This document shows positions 1-9,256 of a stretch of 64,000 nucleotides of DNA, piece after piece. This DNA comes from Gemmatimonadota bacterium. Its GTDB lineage: Bacteria; Gemmatimonadota; Gemmatimonadetes; Gemmatimonadales; Gemmatimonadaceae. Numbering within the stretch: the stretch's first letter is position 1; every line of letters starts with the position of its first letter. The DNA lies in assembly GCA_028287235.1 (NCBI GenBank), contig JAQBQB010000002.1:1-64000 (forward strand), read 5' to 3'. The notes under the pieces are model-generated. The model made no database searches. It was not told the DNA's origin and saw only the letters and a list, made by a program, of their open reading frames with translations. A program made the position numbers and the translations under genes.

Positions 1-19
1 GCTGCGAGGACGCCCTGCA

Positions 20-20
<1 letters not shown>
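1..20 (-). CDS. actD: ActD (DUF3341-type) N-terminus, cut by the window edge
   Basis: Only the first six codons lie in the window, reading MQGVLA on the minus strand. The ATG shares one base with the TGA stop of actC (TGATG), so translation is probably coupled. ActD, a small membrane-anchored subunit, normally follows actC in alternative complex III operons, and a GVLA-containing start fits that family. The call rests on position and six residues. The rest of the gene lies left of the window. Confidence 0.55.
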
Positions 21-1465
<1,445 letters not shown>

Positions 1466-1481
1466 TATTTCGCGCCTCCCA

Positions 1482-4400
1482 TTAGTTCGCCGCCGGCGCT
1501 GTCGCGCCGGTCGCCGGATGGTTGACCTTCTTCAAGTAGACCACCGCGGTGTAAGTGTTGAGCTCTTCGAACACATGGTAGGCGCGCCGGTCGTGCGCGA
1601 GCTGCGCGACGCTCCAGTTTGGATCCGCCGCGTCACCGAATGTGATGGCGCGCGACGGACAGGCCTGCGCGCACGCCGACGTGAACTCGTCCGCATGCAG
1701 CTCGCGATGCTCGGCGGCCGCGCGATTCTCGCCCTCGCGGATGCGCTGCACGCAGAAGCTGCACTTTTCCATCACGCCCTTCGTGCGGACCGTGACGTCG
1801 GGGTTGAGCTGCCACTCCAACGGCTCCGGGAACGCGTACTGCTTGCGATCCTGCTCGCCGTACCCGAACCAGTTGAAGTAGCGGACCTTATACGGACAAT
1901 TGTTCGAGCAGTAGCGCGTGCCCACGCAACGGTTGTACACCTGCACGTTCAACCCGTCGGGCGCGTGGTACGTGGCGTACACCGGACACACGGGCTCGCA
2001 CGGTGCGTTGCCGCAGTGCTGGCACAGCATCGGCACGAAGCGCGTCTCGAAGTCTTCGCCGAACTTGCCGTCGGGGTTGCCTTCGAAGTAGCGCTCGAGA
2101 CGAATCCAGTTCATCTCGCGGCCGCGCTCGATGTTGAAGCCCGGGCGAGCGTCGGCGAAGAGCGTGGCATTCTGCCAGTACGCTCCCACCGTGGGGATGT
2201 TGTTCTCGGAGTAGCAGGCGGTGACGCAGGCCGAACAGCCCGTGCACCGCGCGAGGTCGATCGTCATTGCCCAACGACGCTTGGCCATGCCGCGCACGTC
2301 GTTCGGGTTGTACATGCCCTTCTCGATGCCGTGGCCCAGCGCGGTGGGCGAACCAAGATCGCCCTGCGCATCGGCCGCGACCGGCGCGCGAAGTCCCGGA
2401 AGGAATTCGTGACTCGCATCGCCCGGCAGCACTTCCACGCGCGCTTCGTCGCCGCCCGGCGCCTTGTTCAAGTCAGCCGCGTCGATGGCCTGCGCGATGC
2501 CGCGTCCGTGCTGCCGCGCCGAACCTTCGGTGCTTGGCAACACGCGATTGTCGCCGGTCTTCGAGATCGACGCCTTCGTCGCCGTCCACACGAGCCCACC
2601 CGCGCCATCGGTGCCGGCGGGAATGAGGTCGAGCGCGTTCACGCCGATGTCGCGCGAGTAGCGGCCGTAGCCCCACTGCACGTCGCCAGTGGAGTGGTGC
2701 TTGGGATCGAACAGCGCCATCGACTTCACGGCGGCGTGACCCTGCCCGATCGGGATCGCGATCGCATCCTTATGGATGCCGAGGTACGGATATGCCGGCG
2801 CGCGCACGGTGCCGGTGGCCGTCTTCACCTCGAGAATGTCGCCGCGCTCGATGCCGAGGCGCGTCGCGGTCTCGGGATGAATCTCGACCCACGAGCTCCA
2901 GCAGATCTTGGTGACGGGATCGGGCAGTTCCTGCAGCCACGGCTTGTTCGCGCCGCGCCCGTCGCCGAGCACCGGCGACGGATACGTCACGAGGAAGAAG
3001 TCGCCCGTCGTGCTGCCCATCGGCGTCGCCGTGGCGACCGGTGCGGCAGCGGGAGGAAGCGCCCGCTGCGCGATCGTGCCGCTGGTGATGCCCTTCGGAA
3101 GCGCCGCGGCCAAACCGGCGGCGCCGCCCGGGAAGTTCGCGATGAACCACGAGCGATAGTCGGCGCTCGTCGCGGCGGCGGCGGTCGGCGTGCCCTTCTT
3201 CGCCACGGCGATGAGGGCGTCGGCCGTGCCTCCCTTGATCGTGGAGAAAACCGGATCCATCACCGGTTGCTGAACGCCGATGGTGCCGCGTACCGGCTCT
3301 GCGTCGCCCCACTGCTCGAGCGAGTGCAGGTCGGGGATGATGAGATCGCACATCTCGGTCGTCTCGTCGGGATACGACGAGAAGCTCACCTTGAGCGCGA
3401 CCTTGGCGAACGCCTCGCCGAACTTGACCGACTTCGGCAGCGAGTGCGCCGGATTCGTTCCGCGCACGAACGCCACGCCCACCTGGCCGCCGCGCATGCG
3501 CTCGACGGCGGCGAGCACCTGGTCGGTGTGCGCGATGCCCTCGAACGCCGTGATCGGCGTGGCGGGCTTGATCGTGGTTCCCACGGCGCCCGACGCCTGA
3601 TTGATCGCGGCGACCGCCAGCGCGACGTCGAGCGCGTTGTCGCCGCTCGCGCCGGACACGGCGAGCACCGGCTTGGACGCACCGAGCTCGTTGACGAGCG
3701 CCTGCAAGACGTTTGCGGCGACACCGCTGTCCGTTGCCGCCTGCTGCACGCTGCCCTTGCCGGCGAGCGCGTTGGCGATCGACAGCTCGCTGCCCGGCTT
3801 ACACGCGATCCACTGATCGGCATTGAGCCCGGTGAGGGACCTGCGCGCGCCGATGTAGACGAAGCGCGGGGCGCCATCGAGCTTGGCGCGTGCGTCGGCA
3901 AAGTCGAGCTGCTGCGGAACGTTCGCGCCCCAGCTGTCGAGGAAGTCGGCGCCGAACGACAGGATCAGCTTTGCGTCCTTGAAGCTCAGGCTGGGCCACG
4001 CCACACCGTAGCTGCGGCGATTGGCCTCGATCGCGGCCGAATCGGCCTCGAAGTCGACGCTGAGGTGGGCGGGCATGCCGAAGCCGGCGAGCCAGCCGTC
4101 GAGGAAGCGCGGGAAGCTGCCGCTCTCGTGCTGGTTGAGGAACACCGCGCCGCCCTTCTGTGCCGTGCCGAGCGCCGTGCCGAGACGCGTGATCGCGTCT
4201 TCCCACGTCGTGGCGTGCCAGCCGGTGGCGTCCTTGAACAGCGGCGTGCGGAAGCGGTCCGGATTGTACAGCCCCTGCAACGCCGACTGGCCGCGCGCGC
4301 ACAGCGCGCCGCGGTTCAGCGGATGATCCGGATTGCCCTCGAGCTTGATCGAGCGTCCGTCGCGCGTCTCGGAGATGACCCCGCACGCGGCCGAGCACTC

Positions 4401-4583
4401 GCGGCAGGTCGTCGCGTAGTAGCTGGAGACGCCCGGCACGGTCTGATCGGGCGATACCAGATATGGAATGAGCTTTCCGGTATCCTCCGAGCAGGCGGTC
4501 GTGGCGATCACGGCGCTCGACGCGCCGAGCACCTTGAGGAAGTCCCGGCGCTTGACGCCAGTCTTGGAAATGTCCTGGCTCAT
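1482..4583 (-). CDS. actB: Alternative complex III subunit ActB (molybdopterin oxidoreductase-like plus ferredoxin-like iron-sulfur domains)
   Basis: 1033 aa periplasmic iron-sulfur subunit. A twin-arginine motif (KRRDFLK, residues 11-17) precedes a hydrophobic stretch ending TTAC31, so Tat export and possible lipid attachment are likely. Residues about 55-700 resemble molybdopterin oxidoreductases. C60, C63, C67 and C95 form a complete 4Fe-4S-type ligand set at the N-terminus. The C-terminal third is NrfC-like with several clusters: CTGCSACVTAC, CQHCGNAPCEPVCP, CVGTRYCSNNCP, CSFC and CAQACPS. In the characterised family this part wires electrons from quinol to the heme subunit, and no molybdenum cofactor has been found. 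It starts one base after the actA stop without its own SD, suggesting coupled translation. Confidence 0.95.
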   Translation of the reverse strand: MSQDISKTGVKRRDFLKVLGASSAVIATTACSEDTGKLIPYLVSPDQTVPGVSSYYATTCRECSAACGVISETRDGRSIKLEGNPDHPLNRGALCARGQSALQGLYNPDRFRTPLFKDATGWHATTWEDAITRLGTALGTAQKGGAVFLNQHESGSFPRFLDGWLAGFGMPAHLSVDFEADSAAIEANRRSYGVAWPSLSFKDAKLILSFGADFLDSWGANVPQQLDFADARAKLDGAPRFVYIGARRSLTGLNADQWIACKPGSELSIANALAGKGSVQQAATDSGVAANVLQALVNELGASKPVLAVSGASGDNALDVALAVAAINQASGAVGTTIKPATPITAFEGIAHTDQVLAAVERMRGGQVGVAFVRGTNPAHSLPKSVKFGEAFAKVALKVSFSSYPDETTEMCDLIIPDLHSLEQWGDAEPVRGTIGVQQPVMDPVFSTIKGGTADALIAVAKKGTPTAAAATSADYRSWFIANFPGGAAGLAAALPKGITSGTIAQRALPPAAAPVATATPMGSTTGDFFLVTYPSPVLGDGRGANKPWLQELPDPVTKICWSSWVEIHPETATRLGIERGDILEVKTATGTVRAPAYPYLGIHKDAIAIPIGQGHAAVKSMALFDPKHHSTGDVQWGYGRYSRDIGVNALDLIPAGTDGAGGLVWTATKASISKTGDNRVLPSTEGSARQHGRGIAQAIDAADLNKAPGGDEARVEVLPGDASHEFLPGLRAPVAADAQGDLGSPTALGHGIEKGMYNPNDVRGMAKRRWAMTIDLARCTGCSACVTACYSENNIPTVGAYWQNATLFADARPGFNIERGREMNWIRLERYFEGNPDGKFGEDFETRFVPMLCQHCGNAPCEPVCPVYATYHAPDGLNVQVYNRCVGTRYCSNNCPYKVRYFNWFGYGEQDRKQYAFPEPLEWQLNPDVTVRTKGVMEKCSFCVQRIREGENRAAAEHRELHADEFTSACAQACPSRAITFGDAADPNWSVAQLAHDRRAYHVFEELNTYTAVVYLKKVNHPATGATAPAAN

Positions 4584-4584
4584 A

Positions 4585-5274
4585 TTAGTAGTGGCAGTTG
4601 GCGCAGTCGTAGCGCGCCTTCTTGCGCTCGCCCGTCGCGACGGTAGCCGGTGCGGGCGACGCAGATGACGTCGTCGCCTGCTGCTGCGGCGCGTACCCCG
4701 CGGCTTCGAGTCCTTCCTTGGGGCTGTAGCCGTTCACGTGACAGCTCACGCACCAGCCCATGTTGAGGCTCGCGTACTGATAGACGCGATCCATTTTCTG
4801 GATCTGCCCGTGACACGTTTGGCAGGTGACCCCCGCCGTCACGTGCCGCGTGTGCGGAAAGTGCACGTACTCCGGCACCTTGTGGATGCGCTTCCACGGA
4901 ATGGGCTTTGCATTTGGACCCATGCCCGCGCCCGGACCGGCGGCATCAGCGAACTTATATAGCTTCGCGATCTCGTCGCTGTGGCGCTTCGGACCGAGGT
5001 CCGACGCGGGACGATCGGGCCCGATCATGTTGTGACAGCCCATACACGTCGACACGGCCGGGAGTCCCGGATCCATCGACTTGTTCGCCGCATTGTGGCA
5101 GTACAGGCAATTCATCCCGAGCTTCTGCACGTGAACCGGGTGCGGGAAGGCAATGGGTTGAACGGGTGAGCTGTGTTGCGAAGAGGAGGCGCCGCTATAT
5201 GCGGAAAGCATTACGGCGCCGACGGCCAGGGCGAGTAGCCCCGGGATGGCGGTCCACTTCCTTCGCTTGGTCAT
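4585..5274 (-). CDS. actA: Alternative complex III subunit ActA, pentaheme cytochrome c
   Basis: 229 aa from the ATG at 5274. A basic start (MTKRRKW) and a hydrophobic segment at about residues 9-27 make an N-terminal membrane anchor or signal. Five CxxCH heme sites are visible: CLYCH (56-60), CMGCH (77-81), CQTCH, CVSCH and CANCH near the C-terminus. Five hemes is the expected number for ActA. An upstream in-frame ATG at 5382 is possible, but it would add a leader that reads through the dyad at 5310-5343 and has no signal character, so I prefer 5274. There is no SD before 5274. A promoter candidate 10-20 bases upstream suggests a very short leader. Confidence 0.93.
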   Translation of the reverse strand: MTKRRKWTAIPGLLALAVGAVMLSAYSGASSSQHSSPVQPIAFPHPVHVQKLGMNCLYCHNAANKSMDPGLPAVSTCMGCHNMIGPDRPASDLGPKRHSDEIAKLYKFADAAGPGAGMGPNAKPIPWKRIHKVPEYVHFPHTRHVTAGVTCQTCHGQIQKMDRVYQYASLNMGWCVSCHVNGYSPKEGLEAAGYAPQQQATTSSASPAPATVATGERKKARYDCANCHY

Positions 5275-5287
5275 CGCGATGGGGTGA

Positions 5288-5293
5288 ATATTT
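5288..5293 (-). promoter_or_regulatory. Candidate -10 element of the act operon
   Basis: On the minus strand the AT-rich stretch reads AAATAT, the only strongly AT-rich hexamer between the dyad and the actA start. It would put transcription start near 5283, about 9 nt before the ATG. No convincing -35 is seen, as expected for a promoter that needs an activator bound near -42. Hand reading only. Confidence 0.3.
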
Positions 5294-5309
5294 GAAGAAC
5301 GTCGTGGCA

Positions 5310-5343
5310 GCGGAGGCTTGTGAACAAATTCACAAGCCTCCGC
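5310..5343. promoter_or_regulatory. CRP/FNR-type operator inside a perfect 15-bp dyad upstream of actA
   Basis: Bases 5310-5324 and 5329-5343 are perfect reverse complements around a 4-base centre. The core 5319-5334 reads TGTGA-N6-TCACA, the consensus for CRP-family regulators. The centre (5326.5) lies 52 bp upstream of the actA ATG and about 43 bp upstream of the start site implied by the -10 candidate, matching class II activator geometry. As RNA it could also be a hairpin, but no U-tract follows on the minus strand, so an intrinsic terminator for the preceding gene is less likely. The rest of the 186-bp gap up to 5460 shows nothing else I can identify. Confidence 0.65.
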
Positions 5344-5460
5344 CCGGCCGAGAAATCTGAACGGCATGGGTAGCCCACGCAAGTGAGCAAACCCGTTGTC
5401 TGGTCGTGTGTAATCCTAATTGGGGCAGGCGTGTAAGTCTGCTGGCGGTAACCGTCTTTC

Positions 5461-6249
5461 TCACCCAAACCCAGCCCCGTCTCGTGCCGCCGAACAAATC
5501 TGCTCCGCCTCCGCGAGACGCGCGCCATGCAGGTCGTCAGGCAGCAAGTCCAGGTTGGCGCGCGGTGTTTGAGTCAGCCGAAGCGGCCACTGCGTCCCAA
5601 AGACGAATCGCTCGGCACCGATCGAGCGAAAGAGCTTGGCCAGATGATCCTCCGGCGGCCCCCATATCCAGGAAATGTCCCAGAACACCCGCCGCTGCTC
5701 CTCGACGGTCAGGCCCCAGTGCACTTCCTCGATCATCTCGCGGCCTGCAGCCGTGACGACGAGGCGCACCGACTCCCCTGCCCTCGCCAACGCGCGAATC
5801 GCCGCGGCACTCAGATCGCCAGCCGAATCCATGGAATGGCGCTGGCGCAGGTCCTCGAAGCGCACGGTGAGCAGCGTCGCCATCCCCAGCTCGCCGGCGG
5901 CGATCGCGAGCTCGCGCAGGCCGGCATCGTGCGGGCCGAGCCCCCACTGCGGCGGGTAGGCGCGAATGGCCGGCGCTCCCGCCGACGTCGCGTCGCGCAG
6001 GGCTCGTTCCCACTGAGGCCAGTCGGGTCGGATCGCAGGTACCGGCCGCAGTCGCGCGGCGAGCGGCGCGAGCGCCGTGTACAGCGCCGTGTTACCGGGC
6101 GTCGGATCGCGATAGAACGCCGACGGTAGATGGCCCACCCACGCCTGGCTGATCCCCTCGCGATCGAGCACGCGCACGAGCACGTCGGCGTCGGAATGCG
6201 GAACGTGGCGGAACGGGTACGGCCCGATGAGCGTGTTGACGTCGATCAT
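5461..6249 (-). CDS. Amidohydrolase-2 fold protein with degenerate metal site
   Basis: 262 aa from the ATG at 6249, which overlaps the stop of the preceding gene as ATGA. The fold pattern follows the amidohydrolase-2 TIM barrel and can be aligned by eye to the neighbour at 6246-7106, but the metal ligands are gone. The N-terminal D-x-H-x-H is MIDVNTLIG, the histidine strand becomes LLTVRFEDLRQRH, the AHLGG loop becomes TAAGR, and the late GCD becomes GTQ. It is therefore probably not a classical metal hydrolase. It may be a binding or partner subunit of its neighbour. The reading frame is long, intact and inside an overlapping operon, so it does not look like a decaying gene. Confidence 0.75.
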   Translation of the reverse strand: MIDVNTLIGPYPFRHVPHSDADVLVRVLDREGISQAWVGHLPSAFYRDPTPGNTALYTALAPLAARLRPVPAIRPDWPQWERALRDATSAGAPAIRAYPPQWGLGPHDAGLRELAIAAGELGMATLLTVRFEDLRQRHSMDSAGDLSAAAIRALARAGESVRLVVTAAGREMIEEVHWGLTVEEQRRVFWDISWIWGPPEDHLAKLFRSIGAERFVFGTQWPLRLTQTPRANLDLLPDDLHGARLAEAEQICSAARDGAGFG

Positions 6250-7106
6250 GCCGGCTCGCTGCCCGTGACGCTTCGCGTGTCCCGAGTCGCCCGCGGAAAA
6301 CTGTTCGGGGGAAAGATGCGCGCGGCATTTCTCCACCGGATGTTCGCGATGTCGCGCGCGCTCAGGCCGATCACGTCGAGCGCGCGGAGCTTGGCGAGGC
6401 CCGTGCACATCGTCAGGTCGCACCCCCACAACAGGCGCTCGGCGCCGAGCGCTTCGATCGCCGCGTCGAGCATGCCGCGGTCGACGCCGCTCCCCGACAG
6501 ATCGGGATAGATGTTCGGGCAGTCGACCACCGCGGGGAACGTGTGCATGTAGTCGCCGCCACCACCGAGGTGCGCAAGAATGAAGTTCGCCTTCGGAAAG
6601 CGCTCGGCGAGACGCGCGAGATCGGCGCCATCAGAGATCTCTTGCGACGGCCATTCACGGCGGCGGTGCTGCCAGATGTGGTGCAGCACCGGAAGGCCGC
6701 GCGCGGCAGCGACGTCGGCGATCGGATCGAGCAGCGGATCGTCGGCGCGGCGGCTCGCGAGCAGCTTGATGCCGATGGCGCCGCGCGCGACGCAGCGGTC
6801 GATCTCGGTGAGCGCGTGCACGGGATAGTTCGGGTTGACCGTCACGAACATGCGCACGCGATCGGGCTCACGCGCGCAGAGGTCGAGCATGACGTCGTTG
6901 CCGGTCGTCACATCCTCGGGCGACGGGAAGTACGTCGGCGACGTGAAGCCATAGCTGCCGAGCACCGACGCGACGTGATAGGTGATGCCCATCTGGTCGC
7001 CGGCGCGAAAGCGCGCCGCGTTGACGTCGGCCCAGTCGGTGCGCCCTGCTCCGGCGTGGTAGAAGTGCGCGTGCGCGTCGATCAGAGGCTCGGGCGACGG
7101 CGTCAC
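6246..7106 (-). CDS. Amidohydrolase family 2 (TIM-barrel metal-dependent hydrolase)
   Basis: 286 aa. I chose the GTG at 7106 because it overlaps the aminotransferase stop as GTGA and keeps the N-terminal metal motif LIDAHAHFYH (H12, H14). Further expected ligands are LHHIWQH mid-protein, ILAHLGG, and GCDL near the C-terminus. These are the features of the ACMS decarboxylase/amidohydrolase-2 family, which acts on C-N or C-C bonds of small acids. The substrate cannot be told from sequence. It sits between a PLP aminotransferase and a metal-site-lacking relative, so these three products probably act on one compound or form a complex. A later ATG (MGITYHV) would remove the metal motif and is rejected. 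Confidence 0.85.
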   Translation of the reverse strand: MTPSPEPLIDAHAHFYHAGAGRTDWADVNAARFRAGDQMGITYHVASVLGSYGFTSPTYFPSPEDVTTGNDVMLDLCAREPDRVRMFVTVNPNYPVHALTEIDRCVARGAIGIKLLASRRADDPLLDPIADVAAARGLPVLHHIWQHRRREWPSQEISDGADLARLAERFPKANFILAHLGGGGDYMHTFPAVVDCPNIYPDLSGSGVDRGMLDAAIEALGAERLLWGCDLTMCTGLAKLRALDVIGLSARDIANIRWRNAARIFPPNSFPRATRDTRSVTGSEPA

Positions 7107-8437
7107 GCGCCGGCGTCCTCGTCGCGCAGATCGACGAATGCGTCGCTCGCGCCGCGCTCGATCTCGCGAATCGCCTCCTCGTCGTGCGCCAGCGCCGCGT
7201 AGTTGTACGCGCCGCGCTTGAACAGCACGCCATGCTGCGCGGCGAGCTCGAGGAAGCGCTGCTCGCGCGCAGGCGTGTCGAAGCGGAGCATCCACATCGG
7301 GTCGAGGCCGTCGACGCTCACACCGCCCACGCCGCTCGCCTCGATCGCGGCGGTGACGCCGCGCCGCATCTCGGCGCCGATCGTCCAGAGCGAGTCGCAG
7401 ACGTCGGCTTGGTCGTGCCACGCGAGGACCGCGCCGCATGCGGCGAGCGCCGACGCCTCGCTGGCCAGCGTCGACGAGATCCACGTCTTCCGCGCGGCGT
7501 CCATCACCTCGCGATGTCCCACCACGGCCGAGAGCGGATAGCCGTTGGCCATCGCTTTGCCGAACGCGGCGAGATCGGGCATCACGTCGGCGTACGCTTG
7601 GTAACCGCCCGTGCGGAGGCGGAAGCCCGTCTTGATCTCGTCGAAGATCAACACCGCGCCCGCCGACGTCGCGAGCTCGCGTGCACGCGCGATCCATTCG
7701 ACCGAGGGTAGACGTTCTACCACCGGCTCGAGAACGATCGCCGCGAGCTGCGAGCCGGCGTCGGACACGGCGGCTTCGAGCGCGGCGATGTCGTCGTAGG
7801 CGACGCGACGGAAGGCGCGGCGCGTGCCCTCGGGCACGCCGGCCGTGTCGTCGGCCGACCAATCGAGCCAGCCGAAATACCCGGAGCCGATTACGACGTC
7901 GCGTGCCGTGTACGTGCGCGCGATGCGCACCGCCGCGGCCATCGCTTCGGCACCGGTCTTGAGAAACTGAATGTTGTCGGCGCACGGAATCACGCCGCAC
8001 AGCCGCTCGGCGACTTCGACTTCGCGATAGCTCGACAACCCGCAGACGTTGCCCGAGGCAATCGCGTCGACCGCCGCGCGCGTGACGTTCGGTTCCGCGT
8101 ACCCCAGTGCGACGGCGCCAAGCGCCATGGTGCAGTCGAGATACTCGTTGCCGTCCGCATCGATGACGCGGCAACCGACGGCCTGCGAGAAGTGAGTTGG
8201 CCCGGTCGCGTCGGCGGAGCCGTACAGCCCCTCGGCCCGCTTGCTGCCCGTGGAGGCGCCGGTTGGCATCACGGCGCGCGCGCGCGTGCGCCAATCGGAG
8301 TCGTCGTGTTCCTCGGGAATGACCTCGGCTTCGCCCTCGTCAGCGGACTCCGACTCGACGTCGGCGTCGTGACCGGCCGGGGCGGGCTGCGCTGATGCGT
8401 CCTTCGCACCGCGATCGAAGAATCGGCGAAATGGCAT
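7103..8437 (-). CDS. Class III PLP aminotransferase (glutamate-1-semialdehyde aminomutase-like)
   Basis: 444 aa. An acidic, low-complexity N-terminal extension (residues about 15-48) precedes the class III aminotransferase fold. Visible motifs are FLKTGAEAMAAAVRIAR, the cofactor aspartate in VLIFDEIKTGFR, and the Schiff-base lysine in AAFGKAMANGYPLS. The closest group by motif is the glutamate-1-semialdehyde aminomutase-like set, but the acidic extension and a non-heme neighbourhood argue against a housekeeping hemL. The next gene overlaps its stop. Its own start is 78 bp downstream of trmJ and lacks a clear SD. Reaction and substrate are undetermined; amino sugar or amino acid conversion is plausible. 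Confidence 0.85.
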   Translation of the reverse strand: MPFRRFFDRGAKDASAQPAPAGHDADVESESADEGEAEVIPEEHDDSDWRTRARAVMPTGASTGSKRAEGLYGSADATGPTHFSQAVGCRVIDADGNEYLDCTMALGAVALGYAEPNVTRAAVDAIASGNVCGLSSYREVEVAERLCGVIPCADNIQFLKTGAEAMAAAVRIARTYTARDVVIGSGYFGWLDWSADDTAGVPEGTRRAFRRVAYDDIAALEAAVSDAGSQLAAIVLEPVVERLPSVEWIARARELATSAGAVLIFDEIKTGFRLRTGGYQAYADVMPDLAAFGKAMANGYPLSAVVGHREVMDAARKTWISSTLASEASALAACGAVLAWHDQADVCDSLWTIGAEMRRGVTAAIEASGVGGVSVDGLDPMWMLRFDTPAREQRFLELAAQHGVLFKRGAYNYAALAHDEEAIREIERGASDAFVDLRDEDAGA

Positions 8438-8515
8438 GGGGGGAAGATACCTGGTTCGAAGCCGTTGTCACCCGAGACGCAAGATTCCTCGCCGGTGCGC
8501 TCCTCGGAAGGACAG

Positions 8516-9256
8516 TTACGCTTTTCGCTTCAGGTAATTCACCACCTCGTACGCCATCGCGCGCATGAGCGAGAGCTCGCGCGCATTCGGCGCCGCGCGA
8601 AAGGTGAGGACCCGCAACGTCCGCATGATGTGCTCGGGAAAACGCGTCTTGAAGAACTCGATCGCGGCGAGCGAGCGCTCCGCGTCGGTGAAGAACTGCT
8701 CGAACTGCTCGTTGGTCGGCGGCGGCGAGTCCTTGCGCGGCGGGGCGATGGTGCGCGTGGCGTCGGCGGCGGCGAGATGCAGCTCGTAGAGCGCGATGAG
8801 CGCGGCCTGCGCGAGGTTCAGCGACGCGTGGTCCGTCGTGGGAATGTTGACCACGGCGTTCACGCGGTCGAGCACGTCGTTTGGAAGCCCGCTGTCCTCG
8901 CGCCCGAAGACCAGCGCGACGCGGCCTTCAGGCGCCACCTCGAGCAACTCGGAGGCGGCCGCTTTCGGATCGATGACGCGAACCTTGGCCGCGCGACGGC
9001 GCGCGGTGAATCCCGCGACACGGATGCAGTCGGCGACGGCCGCGTCGAACGAATCGAAATGCTCGATGCGCTCGATGAGGTCCATGGTATTGTGCGCGAT
9101 CCCCTCGAGTCGGACGACGTCGTACTCGACTGGGCGCACGAGCCGCAGCGTGGTCACACCCATGTTCTTCATCGCGCGAATGGTCGCCGCGATGTTCACC
9201 GGATCCTGCGGCTCGAACAGCACCACCACGACGGACGAGAGGAGCGACTCACTCAT
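8516..9256 (-). CDS. trmJ: TrmJ-like tRNA (cytidine/uridine-2'-O)-methyltransferase, SPOUT family
   Basis: 246 aa. The N-terminal three quarters is a SPOUT fold. NIAATIRAMKNMGV is the RNA-binding start, LVFGREDSGLPN is motif 2, and IPTTDHASLNLAQAALIALY is the knot motif that binds S-adenosylmethionine. TrmJ methylates the 2'-O of nucleotide 32 in several tRNAs. The C-terminal helical tail (residues about 180-246) fits TrmJ rather than TrmL. It overlaps the end of the heparinase-like gene by 8 bp, so it is cotranslated with what looks like a catabolic unit, an unusual place for an RNA-modification enzyme. Confidence 0.85.
   Translation of the reverse strand: MSESLLSSVVVVLFEPQDPVNIAATIRAMKNMGVTTLRLVRPVEYDVVRLEGIAHNTMDLIERIEHFDSFDAAVADCIRVAGFTARRRAAKVRVIDPKAAASELLEVAPEGRVALVFGREDSGLPNDVLDRVNAVVNIPTTDHASLNLAQAALIALYELHLAAADATRTIAPPRKDSPPPTNEQFEQFFTDAERSLAAIEFFKTRFPEHIMRTLRVLTFRAAPNARELSLMRAMAYEVVNYLKRKA

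Noticed and set aside
5310-5343. Reading the dyad as an intrinsic terminator of the amidohydrolase operon
   Set aside because: No U-tract follows on the minus strand, and the core matches the CRP consensus exactly. A hairpin role is not excluded.
7107-8294. N-terminal extension of the 6246-7106 amidohydrolase reading
   Set aside because: The frame is open but Arg-rich and overlaps the aminotransferase. The HxH motif sits right after GTG 7106, whose GTGA overlap supports that start.
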